From: Niabella sp.
GTDB lineage: Bacteria; Bacteroidota; Bacteroidia; Chitinophagales; Chitinophagaceae
Assembly (NCBI GenBank): GCA_027493055.1
Contig: JAPUDO010000063.1
Location: 1-64,000, forward strand
Length of the DNA: 64,000 bases
Reading direction: 5' to 3'
Part shown: piece by piece, positions 1 to 6,547 of the stretch
How positions within the stretch are numbered: position 1 is the first letter of the stretch
How the letters are laid out: every line of letters starts with the position of its first letter
Program-made: the position numbers and the translations under genes
The notes under the pieces: model-generated
Told to the model about the DNA's origin: nothing
The model's database searches: none
Seen by the model: the letters and a program-made list of their open reading frames with translations, nothing else

Positions 1-67
1 CTAACCCTTCGTACTTTATCTGCGGAATACCCCCAAAGTATTCTTTAGCGCCTAAGAGGACTTTCAT
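1..67 (-). CDS. xylA: Xylose isomerase, N-terminal fragment (runs off the left edge)
   Basis: Only the first 22 codons are inside the window; the reverse strand opens with ATG and reads MKVLLGAKEYF followed by GGIPQ and IKYEGL. The pattern of an acidic/aromatic K-E-Y-F block, a short Gly-Ile stretch and then I-K-Y-E-G is the usual beginning of Bacteroidota class II xylose isomerases, cytoplasmic enzymes that interconvert D-xylose and D-xylulose. The gene reads out of the window, so catalytic residues cannot be seen. A LacI-type palindrome lies 100 bases upstream in the divergent spacer, which suits a sugar-catabolism gene. The family call rests on a short match and could be wrong. Confidence 0.65.
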   Translation of the reverse strand, partial: MKVLLGAKEYFGGIPQIKYEGL

Positions 68-166
68 AACTAGTTATGTTTTTATATATGTGTAAAAAAT
101 ATTTCAAAAAGAAATGCTGGCATTAGTCGTATCAATAATTGTAAAATGCAATATTAAACAAAAAAA

Positions 167-180
167 TGTAATCGATTGCA
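167..180. promoter_or_regulatory. LacI-family-like operator between xylA and the propeller gene
   Basis: TGTAATCGATTGCA is a near-perfect 14-base palindrome centred on CG, with one mismatched pair. LacI/GalR regulators typically bind palindromes with a central CG step. It lies in the 153-base divergent spacer between the sugar isomerase gene on the left and the gene starting at 221. The assignment is by pattern only; no regulator gene is visible here. Confidence 0.4.
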
Positions 181-220
181 TAAAATTAGACTTTTTATTT
201 TTTTGGCTTACATTTAATTC

Positions 221-1210
221 ATGAAAGAGATACCGCTGCTGTCCCTGCTTATATGTTTTTTCAGCACCAGCCTTTCGGCCCAGAAACTGGAAATTCTTTC
301 CCAGGGTACAAAGACCAGTTTCCGTGGCTTAAGCATAGCAAAAAACTGCATTTGGGTGAGCGGCAGTGGTGGCACAGCAGGCCGGTCAACAGATGCGGGG
401 AAAACATGGCAATGGTTTACAGTGCCGGGCCAGGAGAAAAATGAATTCAGGGATGTTGAAGCGCTTGATAGTAATACCGCTATTGTAATGGGCATTGCGG
501 CTCCTGCTTATATTTTTAAAACAAGTAACGGAGGGAAAACCTGGGAAAAAGTGTATCAGAACAATCATCCTGCAATGTTCCTGGATGCCATGGCTTTTAA
601 AAGCAGGAAGGAAGGGATGGTTATTGGCGATCCTATTGACGGAAAGATCTTTGTTGCGGAAACCAAAGACGAGGGTGATACCTGGAAGGAAACCGATACA
701 CTGAAGTTACCGGCAGCGAAAGACGGTGAAGCTTTTTTTGCTGCAAGCGGAACAAATATTGTATGGTCCGGGTCTCAATATTACATGGTAAGCGGAGGAA
801 GAACTTCCCGGATTTTTATGAACAGAACTGCTATGAGGTTACCAACCACCCAGGGAGAACAAATGACAGGGGCTAACGGGCTTGCCATTCAGGGGAAAAA
901 CATCCTGGTAGTCAGCGGAGACTATAAAAATCCTGAAAAGGCAGACAGCGCTTTTGTTTATAGTACAGATGCCGGTAAAACATGGCAATTGCCTTACACA
1001 CCAACCGGTGGATACAGGAGCTGTATTTGCTTTGCAGGTAAGGATACAGCTGTTGCAGCAGGATTATCGGGTATTGATATTACCTATGATGCCGGTAAAA
1101 ACTGGAAAACAATCAGTAAGGAAGGATTTAATGCCTGTGCCTACAGCAGCATAGAAAAAGCAGTTTATCTTACAGGAAATAATGGCAGGGTAGGAAAAAT
1201 ATTACTATAA
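221..1210 (+). CDS. Exported Ycf48/BNR-like beta-propeller protein
   Basis: The 329-residue product starts with a Sec signal peptide (about residues 1-20, ending LSAQ) and is otherwise a repeat protein. Blocks of the form STDAGKTWQ, TSNGGKTWE, TKDEGDTWKE, YSTDAGKTWQLP and TYDAGKNWK recur every 50-70 residues; this S/T-x-D/N-G-G-K-T-W signature is that of BNR/Asp-box and Ycf48-like six- or seven-bladed propellers. Such proteins are often labelled 'oxidoreductase' in Bacteroidota without experimental support. I see no catalytic residues to assign. It probably acts in the periplasm or on the cell surface, possibly as a binding or assembly factor. It stands alone: the xylA-like gene diverges and the next gene has its own promoter. 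Confidence 0.8.
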   Translation: MKEIPLLSLLICFFSTSLSAQKLEILSQGTKTSFRGLSIAKNCIWVSGSGGTAGRSTDAGKTWQWFTVPGQEKNEFRDVEALDSNTAIVMGIAAPAYIFKTSNGGKTWEKVYQNNHPAMFLDAMAFKSRKEGMVIGDPIDGKIFVAETKDEGDTWKETDTLKLPAAKDGEAFFAASGTNIVWSGSQYYMVSGGRTSRIFMNRTAMRLPTTQGEQMTGANGLAIQGKNILVVSGDYKNPEKADSAFVYSTDAGKTWQLPYTPTGGYRSCICFAGKDTAVAAGLSGIDITYDAGKNWKTISKEGFNACAYSSIEKAVYLTGNNGRVGKILL

Positions 1211-1352
1211 GATTCCATCACCTGCCATTTTAGATGGGTCATAGGCTGAAAGTGGTGCTTTTCATAAATTAGCCTGTGTAATATCGGTTGCTTGATTACT
1301 CAAAAATAGGGATACAGCCTATAGACCAGCAACGGGAAAATAACGGTTTTTA

Positions 1353-1370
1353 TACGGGAATTTTCCCGTA
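1353..1370. promoter_or_regulatory. Perfect 18-base palindrome, candidate operator of the signalling operon
   Basis: TACGGGAATTTTCCCGTA is a perfect palindrome (8-base arms, TT centre). It touches the TTGG -33-like element of the promoter for the gene at 1420. A further direct ACGGGAA copy lies about 20 bases upstream (near 1332-1338) and an inverted ATTCCC copy at about 1379-1384. No T-tract follows, so it is not a standard terminator. A repressor or response-regulator site, perhaps for the regulator encoded at 3127, is the simplest reading; this is inference. Confidence 0.5.
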
Positions 1371-1399
1371 TTGGTAATATTCCCACTCTCCTAATTTTG
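1371..1399 (+). promoter_or_regulatory. Bacteroidota-type promoter for the signalling operon
   Basis: TTGG at 1371-1374 and TAATTTTG at 1392-1399 are separated by 17 bases. They match the Bacteroidota -33 (TTTG/TTG) and -7 (TAnnTTTG) elements. The ATG at 1420 lies 20 bases beyond the -7 box, giving a short leader. This is the best promoter match I found in the left 13 kb. Confidence 0.55.
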
Positions 1400-1419
1400 T
1401 TTATATAAAATCAACACGT

Positions 1420-1680
1420 ATGGACATAGCCAAAAACAATCAATGTAAAATGGAATTTTATTTTACAAGAGAGAAAATTGAGACACTTTTAAAAAAGAAT
1501 CCCACTGCCAAAGGAATTATTATCAGTCAGGAAATTAAGGTAAGGCAAACTGCTGATAAAGAAACAATCAATGTGGTAGAGATCAAAGCTACCGCTGATA
1601 ATGGTGGGCAAAAAATGAGAGCTATGTCCGTTCAAACCCTTGAAAGTGTAGATGGATGCCCCAGCCCTCCCGGTTGTTAA
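1420..1680 (+). CDS. Small hypothetical protein with C-terminal CPSPPGC tail
   Basis: The 86-residue product has no signal peptide or membrane segment, so it is presumably cytosolic. It has a compact domain (FTREKIETLLKK, then KGIIISQ and INVVEIKA, about residues 14-60) and ends in DGCPSPPGC, with two cysteines in a Cys-Pro/Pro-rich tail. The arrangement 'ST-K/R-x-I/L-E ... K-G ... N-x-V-x-x-A ... Cys tail' recurs in the soluble part of the product at 3802, so the two are probably distant relatives. It is the first gene of a run that continues with a seven-helix membrane protein and a histidine kinase. I do not recognise a named family. It could be a signal, ligand, adaptor or peptide precursor for that sensor pair; nothing in the sequence decides. 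Confidence 0.7.
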   Translation: MDIAKNNQCKMEFYFTREKIETLLKKNPTAKGIIISQEIKVRQTADKETINVVEIKATADNGGQKMRAMSVQTLESVDGCPSPPGC

Positions 1681-1725
1681 TTGAGCGTAGCATAAAAATA
1701 TTGATAGCAGGAAAACTTATAATCC

Positions 1726-2382
1726 GTGAAATTACTTACAGAGCTTTTAAATATTCTGGACAGCATCGGACCCGCTTTTGCAGGCACCTTTCTTTTGTAT
1801 AATAAAAGGCATCTTTCCAGTGAAATGGTGCTGATCACTATTTTCTGCCTTGTTCAATTTGTCTGTAATTCTATTGCTACAGCCCTGGACTGGGCTGATG
1901 CAAATAATTACTGGGTATATAAAATAAATTTTACAGCAAGCTTTCTTGTTCTACTTTATTTATTCGCAAAAAAGCTGGTACATTTAAAGCCTGCTACACT
2001 TTATACCTTACTGGCTTTTTACCTGGCAATTTCACTGTACCTGATGAAAAACGGTGATGGCGTTTCTCACTTCAATAGTTTAAGCGCAGCTATTGAAAGC
2101 ATTATTATTGTTAGTCTTTGCCTCTACTTTTTTTACTCAAAGCTTATTAATACTTCCGAAGAAATAAGCATCCCCGAAACAAGTATTTTTTGGTGCGTGG
2201 TAGGAATTTTCACCTATTACGCCGGGGCATTTTTTATATTTATATCTTATAGGTACCTGATCCATACAGATATCAGTACAGTTGCTGTGCTATGGCGTTT
2301 TCATAATATTTTACTGTTTATCTGCAGCCTGTACATAAGTTATGGAGTTCTATGCAAAAACTATCGAACGATATTATTGTAA
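1726..2382 (+). CDS. Seven-helix membrane protein paired with a histidine kinase
   Basis: The 218-residue protein is hydrophobic throughout, with about seven predicted membrane segments (near 9-25, 34-54, 68-82, 90-107, 117-140, 152-176 and 186-207). There is no signal peptide and no recognisable enzymatic motif. I take the GTG at 1726 as start because the next in-frame ATG (about 1825) would remove the first helix. Its 3' end overlaps the following kinase gene by 31 bases, which implies coupled translation. The kinase has only one membrane segment and no input domain, so this protein is the likely sensor half of a split receptor. A second protein of the same size and topology is encoded at 4334 in front of a second kinase. 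The function is inferred from context alone. Confidence 0.75.
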   Translation: MKLLTELLNILDSIGPAFAGTFLLYNKRHLSSEMVLITIFCLVQFVCNSIATALDWADANNYWVYKINFTASFLVLLYLFAKKLVHLKPATLYTLLAFYLAISLYLMKNGDGVSHFNSLSAAIESIIIVSLCLYFFYSKLINTSEEISIPETSIFWCVVGIFTYYAGAFFIFISYRYLIHTDISTVAVLWRFHNILLFICSLYISYGVLCKNYRTILL

Positions 2383-3155
2383 TACTTGGTGCTTCTGTAT
2401 TCCTGTTATTGATCACTTTATTTATTGTTATTCTGCTCATGGCTTATAAACGCAGGGATTACAAACATTTAAAGGAAAAGATGCTGTTAGAAGAAGATTT
2501 TAATAACCAGCTGCTACGCTCACAAATAGAAGTGCAGGAGCAAACATTTTCCCAGATTGGTAAAGAGCTGCATGATAATGTGGGGCAGTTGCTGAGCACT
2601 TCACGCATGCTGATGGGGCTTGCCGAACGACATCTCAAAACACCACCGGATACACTGATCACAGCCAATGCCACATTAGGCAAAGCCATTAATGAAATAA
2701 GGTCCCTGTCCAAATCTCTTGATAAAGAATGGCTGTCTCAATTTAACCTGATTGAAAATCTTAAAGCAGAAGTGATACGGGTAAATGGCTCCGGTGTGAT
2801 CAATGCATCGCTCCATATTCAATATGAGCCCTCTCTCCCTTCATCCAAACGGATCATTCTTTTCAGGATTATGCAGGAAGCTATACAAAATGCCATCAAG
2901 CATAGCGGCTGCAACAACCTCAACATCAGTATTACTAAAAAGGAGGAGCATATTGAAATCAATATATCTGATGATGGTACCGGAATGAAACCCGGGATCA
3001 TGAAAAAAGGAATGGGTTTGGACAATATGTTATACCGGGTAAAGCTATTAGGTGGCCATATTGTATATAAATCTTCTGAGAAAGGTACAAGAGTTACTAT
3101 ATTTATACCCGATAAACCAGAAAAAGATGAAAACCAGGATAGCCCTCGTAGATGA
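2352..3155 (+). CDS. Sensor histidine kinase, HisKA_3 (NarL/DesK-like) type
   Basis: The 267-residue product has one N-terminal membrane helix (about 8-31), a short linker (35-60), the HisKA_3 dimerisation segment with phospho-acceptor His74 in KELHDNVGQL, and a C-terminal HATPase_c domain. The ATPase motifs are visible as EAIQNAIKHSG (N box), SDDGTGM (G1) and KGMGLDNM (G2). There is no extracytoplasmic sensor domain, so input presumably comes from the seven-helix protein whose gene overlaps it. The downstream response regulator gene overlaps this one by 29 bases, which makes the two a cognate pair almost by definition. It would autophosphorylate at the inner membrane and pass the phosphate to Asp57 of that regulator. 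Confidence 0.9.
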   Translation: MQKLSNDIIVILGASVFLLLITLFIVILLMAYKRRDYKHLKEKMLLEEDFNNQLLRSQIEVQEQTFSQIGKELHDNVGQLLSTSRMLMGLAERHLKTPPDTLITANATLGKAINEIRSLSKSLDKEWLSQFNLIENLKAEVIRVNGSGVINASLHIQYEPSLPSSKRIILFRIMQEAIQNAIKHSGCNNLNISITKKEEHIEINISDDGTGMKPGIMKKGMGLDNMLYRVKLLGGHIVYKSSEKGTRVTIFIPDKPEKDENQDSPRR

Positions 3156-3768
3156 CCATCAGCTTTTTTTAAAATCTCTTAGCCTAATGCTGGAAAGCTT
3201 TAAAGTTTACCAGGTTGTGCTGGAAGCATCAAACGGGAAAGATCTGCAGGAAAAGCTCGGAAAAATAAAAGAGCTGCCTGAAATTATACTGATAGATGTA
3301 AATATGCCTATAATGAACGGTATTGAAACTGCAAAATGGCTATCTGAAAACTATCCCCAGATAAAACCTGTGGCTCTTTCTATGAATGCTGACGATAATG
3401 CCATCATTTCTATGTTTAAGGCCGGATGCTGCGGATACCTGCTTAAAGATACACACCCTAATGAGCTTGAAAAGGCTCTGGATGAAATTAACAGGAAAGG
3501 CTTCTATAATGCAGATGCAGGGAACATCAGCTTCAGGCGTATTTTAATGAAAGTAGATGAGAAGGAAGAGATACAGATTTCACCCAAGGAAATGATCTTC
3601 CTGCAATACGCATGCAGCGACCTTACCTATAAGCAAATTGCTACTGAAATGCATCTGAGCGAGCGAACCATAGACGGATATCGTGAATCTTTATTCAGAA
3701 AATTTAATGTGCTAAGCCGCGTTGGACTTTGCCTTGAAGCACTGAGAAAAGAATTTGTAAAATTGTAA
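3127..3768 (+). CDS. LuxR/NarL-type response regulator
   Basis: The 213-residue protein begins MKTRIALVDDHQLFLKS. I chose the ATG at 3127 because it starts exactly at the receiver domain; an upstream in-frame ATG would only add residues read from the kinase's other frame. The receiver (1-125) has the acidic pair Asp9/Asp10, phospho-acceptor Asp57 in LIDVNMP, and the conserved Lys in GYLLKDTHP. The C-terminal HTH of the LuxR class (about 148-208) contains SPKEMIFLQYACSDLTYKQI and LSERTIDGYRESLF. It is probably a transcription factor activated by the kinase at 2352 and, since no second regulator is present, perhaps also by the kinase at 4998. The palindrome at 1353 is a plausible target. This is autoregulation by inference only. 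Confidence 0.9.
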   Translation: MKTRIALVDDHQLFLKSLSLMLESFKVYQVVLEASNGKDLQEKLGKIKELPEIILIDVNMPIMNGIETAKWLSENYPQIKPVALSMNADDNAIISMFKAGCCGYLLKDTHPNELEKALDEINRKGFYNADAGNISFRRILMKVDEKEEIQISPKEMIFLQYACSDLTYKQIATEMHLSERTIDGYRESLFRKFNVLSRVGLCLEALRKEFVKL

Positions 3769-3801
3769 TCATATCTATTTTTATACTAAAACTTAAACAT
3801 T

Positions 3802-4344
3802 ATGGCAACTAACGAAACCTTCTCGGTAAAAAAAACACCTTTTTACCTGTTCCTTGTATTATTAGGCTTTTTGCTGTTTTATGTGTTTGATCTTGTAAGA
3901 AATAAGAGTAACGACAGAATCCCGGACATTCCTACAAAAGCCGGTCCGATACCAGAAAAAACGGCTAAGGAATACATAAACAATTATATTACCTCCCAGG
4001 ACTCGCTTGGTGATGCCTATAAATTAATTACCGAAAGCGGCGAAACATTGCGCGGATTCTGGCTGTCAAAAAAAACGCTGGAAAGTATCGATAGCATGAT
4101 AAAAAAAACAGATAAAGGCGCTGCTGTTGTGGGATATAGTATTTATTTTGGTAAAGTGAGCCCTTATTCAAAAGATAAAAGACAGGCGCTTAACCTTGTT
4201 GTAAGAGGTGCAGTTCCCGCTATAAAAGGAACTACCACTATGCAGAAAAGGAATAATGTAGCCGGCTACCCTCTTGGTGATATTATGGATGAAGGCGGTT
4301 ATTTTGACTCTATAGAGCCTTGCCCTGTAAATTGTGGAGATTAA
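3802..4344 (+). CDS. Single-pass membrane protein with C-terminal CPVNCGD tail
   Basis: The 180-residue product has a short N-terminus, one membrane helix (about 13-32) and then a soluble region. That region includes FWLSKKTLESIDSMIKK, GYSIYFGKV and LNLVVRGAVP, and the protein ends SIEPCPVNCGD. The segment from about residue 87 to 135 can be laid against residues 14-60 of the small protein at 1420 without large gaps, and both finish with a Cys-x-x-x-Cys type tail. I infer a shared domain, here carried on a membrane anchor. It lies 33 bases behind the regulator and overlaps the next membrane-protein gene by 11 bases, so it opens the second half of the operon. No named family is recognised. Confidence 0.7.
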   Translation: MATNETFSVKKTPFYLFLVLLGFLLFYVFDLVRNKSNDRIPDIPTKAGPIPEKTAKEYINNYITSQDSLGDAYKLITESGETLRGFWLSKKTLESIDSMIKKTDKGAAVVGYSIYFGKVSPYSKDKRQALNLVVRGAVPAIKGTTTMQKRNNVAGYPLGDIMDEGGYFDSIEPCPVNCGD

Positions 4345-5008
4345 GAGATTCTTTTTAGTTTTTATGTCAGGCAGATTTTTAATATATCTTATTATCTTAT
4401 TTATAATTATCCTTATCGGGCTATTTAATTTTAAAAAGTTAAATAGCCCTTTTAAGATTTTAACTGTATTTATCCTAATAACATTCATAAGCGAATCTTT
4501 AAGTCGTTTCTTTGCGAAAGAATACCGTAATAGCTCCCCGGTATATCCCGTTTATTTTTCCTTACAATACTTTTTTCTTACAGCATTCTACAGTTTTTAT
4601 CTCAAAAATAGCAGGACTATTATCGCATGGTCCTGGCCGGTAGTTCTTTTGATATTTTTTATCAATGCTGTTTTTTTTCAAACCGTCTGGCAATTCCCGT
4701 CAAATAATATACTTATATCATATCCTGTTTATGTGCTATGCTCGCTATTATTATTTAAAAATATGCTGCTTAAGATTGAGGAAGCGCCATTATTAAAGCA
4801 AGAGCTGTTCTGGTACAATACTTCCAGCCTGTTTTTGTATTTATTCACATTTTTTTGCTGGAGCTTTTTTAATATACTTGTAAGGAATAATAAAGTAGCT
4901 ACCTTAAATAGTATAATCTACTACCTGGTTATACAAAATTATATTATCACAGGTATTGCTATTTATATGAACAGCCGGCGTAATAAAAAAGTGACAAATG
5001 CAGGATAA
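4334..5008 (+). CDS. Second seven-helix membrane protein paired with a histidine kinase
   Basis: The 224-residue protein is strongly hydrophobic, with about seven membrane segments (near 13-33, 40-58, 70-90, 98-117, 123-145, 161-185 and 190-212) and a basic C-terminal tail (RRNKK). The GTG at 4334 overlaps the end of the preceding gene by 11 bases; an ATG at 4364 is the alternative and would keep the first helix. It overlaps the next kinase gene by 11 bases. Size, topology and gene order copy the protein at 1726, although the sequences have little obvious identity. I infer that it is the input subunit of the second kinase. No enzymatic motif is visible. Confidence 0.72.
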   Translation: MEIKRFFLVFMSGRFLIYLIILFIIILIGLFNFKKLNSPFKILTVFILITFISESLSRFFAKEYRNSSPVYPVYFSLQYFFLTAFYSFYLKNSRTIIAWSWPVVLLIFFINAVFFQTVWQFPSNNILISYPVYVLCSLLLFKNMLLKIEEAPLLKQELFWYNTSSLFLYLFTFFCWSFFNILVRNNKVATLNSIIYYLVIQNYIITGIAIYMNSRRNKKVTNAG

Positions 5009-5777
5009 TATTTCCGAGATATATGTTTTTATTATAACGGGTATCCTGTTGTTTGGCATACTTGCAGGCTTTATTATCTTCTTTGTTATTACTTATTATA
5101 AAAAGCAGCAGGAAAATACTAAAGAGAAACATTTACTGCAAACAAAATTTAATGAGGACCTGCTGACCAGTACTATTGAAATACAGGAAAAAGCTTTTGA
5201 TGACATCAGCAGGGAATTACATGATAATATCGGGCAGCAGTTATCAGCCGCATCCATTTATCTTAATCTTTCGCTGCAGGAGAAAGATAACGCAGGTAAT
5301 ACAAAGCTTCAGTCGTGCAGGGATATTATTACCGACAGCCTGCAGGACCTGAGGCATATATCCCAGACTTTGTTGGGTGAAAAAATAAGAACAACAGGTA
5401 TTATTCATTCTGTTAAGCTGGAAATAGACAAAATAAATAAACTGGGTATATGTACAGGAACACTCAAAACAACAGATATGCCGGTTTCCCTCGATCCTAA
5501 AAAGGAAATTATTTTATTCAGGATTATACAGGAAGCTATTAGCAATGCTACCAAACATGCGCCAGGCTGCAATATTGAAATCTCCATAGACCCGCAGCCC
5601 GATAGCCTGAAGGTATCTGTCAAAGATAATGGCAAAGGCTTCCTGCCGGAAAGCATTCAGGAATCGGGTATTGGTTTGATGAATATGAAAAGCAGGGCAA
5701 AAACCATTGGTGCAAGCTATGAGCTTAAAAGTGCTGAAGGAACAGGCACAACAATTGACATAAGCCTGGGCTATTAA
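4998..5777 (+). CDS. Second sensor histidine kinase, HisKA_3 type
   Basis: The 259-residue product parallels the kinase at 2352: one membrane helix (about 8-31), linker, HisKA_3 with His75 in SRELHDNIGQQL, then HATPase_c with EAISNATKHAPG (N box), VKDNGKGFLP (G1) and SGIGLMNMKSRA (G2). It lacks a sensor domain of its own. No response regulator follows; the next gene encodes an exported protein. The kinase may therefore phosphorylate the regulator encoded at 3127 or act on one elsewhere in the genome. It probably arose by duplication of the upstream membrane-protein/kinase pair followed by divergence. Catalytic motifs are complete. Confidence 0.88.
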   Translation: MQDNISEIYVFIITGILLFGILAGFIIFFVITYYKKQQENTKEKHLLQTKFNEDLLTSTIEIQEKAFDDISRELHDNIGQQLSAASIYLNLSLQEKDNAGNTKLQSCRDIITDSLQDLRHISQTLLGEKIRTTGIIHSVKLEIDKINKLGICTGTLKTTDMPVSLDPKKEIILFRIIQEAISNATKHAPGCNIEISIDPQPDSLKVSVKDNGKGFLPESIQESGIGLMNMKSRAKTIGASYELKSAEGTGTTIDISLGY

Positions 5778-5833
5778 AAAACATGCAAGCTTTTTTTTGA
5801 GCAGATGATTCCGTTTGCTATCTTTATCAAACC

Positions 5834-6547
5834 ATGACGGTGCGTTTCAAAATTAAATATCCGGTAACCCTTTGTGCATTCCTGTTTTTTTTCAGCAAGA
5901 CATTTGCTCAGCAGGTTGATTTTTCTGTTGATTCCAACTCTTATTTGCCACAGGTATTCTACAAAACATTTAACCGGGATTTACCTATATATAATGGCAG
6001 GCTTTTCAGCGGCTATCCCTCGGGCATCAAGGGTACGGCATTCTTCAACGATATACAAAAGGAAATAGGTACAGCTGTTTATGATGGTATAGCATATAAG
6101 AATCTGCCATTGATCTACGATGTCAATACCGATGAGTTGATTGTACGCAGTGATGATAACCTGCCCTATGTCCTGTTCAGTGACAGGGTATCGGCATTTA
6201 CTTTCCGCGATTTTACTTTTATAAGAATTGACAATGGTATCCTTCCTAAAGGGTTTTACCAGGTACTGGAGCGGGGTACGCTGACATTTCTTTGTAAAAG
6301 GCAGAAAATAATAAAGGAATCCATAGTAGGCATGAGCCTTGAACGCGATTTCCTGGTTACAGATAAATTTTATGTATTGAAAGATAACAAATTTTATCCT
6401 GTCACATCCAGGAAAACATTTTATAAAACAATTAAAGAAAAAAAGCAGTTGGTTGCAAAAGCGCTAAGGTCCAGGAATATAAAGTTTAAGAACGATCCGG
6501 AGGCTTTTATAACAACAGGCATTCACATTTACAACCAGCAACGATAA
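5834..6547 (+). CDS. Exported hypothetical protein, first gene of a TonB-receptor operon
   Basis: The 237-residue protein has a Sec signal peptide (about 1-25, ending KTFAQ). The mature part is rich in aromatic residues and beta-strand-like segments (IYNGRLFSGY, GIAYKNLPLIYD, LPKGFYQVLERG). A basic C-terminal third contains KTIKEKKQLVAKAL. I do not recognise a named domain. The stop codon is immediately followed by the start codon of the TonB-dependent receptor at 6548, with no spacer, so they are surely co-transcribed. It probably works in the periplasm or at the outer membrane together with the receptor. The spacer to the kinase gene upstream is only 56 bases, so read-through from the signalling operon is possible. 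Confidence 0.7.
   Translation: MTVRFKIKYPVTLCAFLFFFSKTFAQQVDFSVDSNSYLPQVFYKTFNRDLPIYNGRLFSGYPSGIKGTAFFNDIQKEIGTAVYDGIAYKNLPLIYDVNTDELIVRSDDNLPYVLFSDRVSAFTFRDFTFIRIDNGILPKGFYQVLERGTLTFLCKRQKIIKESIVGMSLERDFLVTDKFYVLKDNKFYPVTSRKTFYKTIKEKKQLVAKALRSRNIKFKNDPEAFITTGIHIYNQQR

Noticed and set aside
3052-3126. Longer N-terminus for the response regulator
   Set aside because: The added residues are read from another frame of the kinase gene, while the receiver domain starts exactly at the ATG at 3127.
5796-5826. TTTG ... TATCTTTA as promoter for the gene at 5834
   Set aside because: The spacing is acceptable (19 bases), but the last base of the -7 box mismatches and the start codon would lie only 7 bases further, leaving practically no leader.
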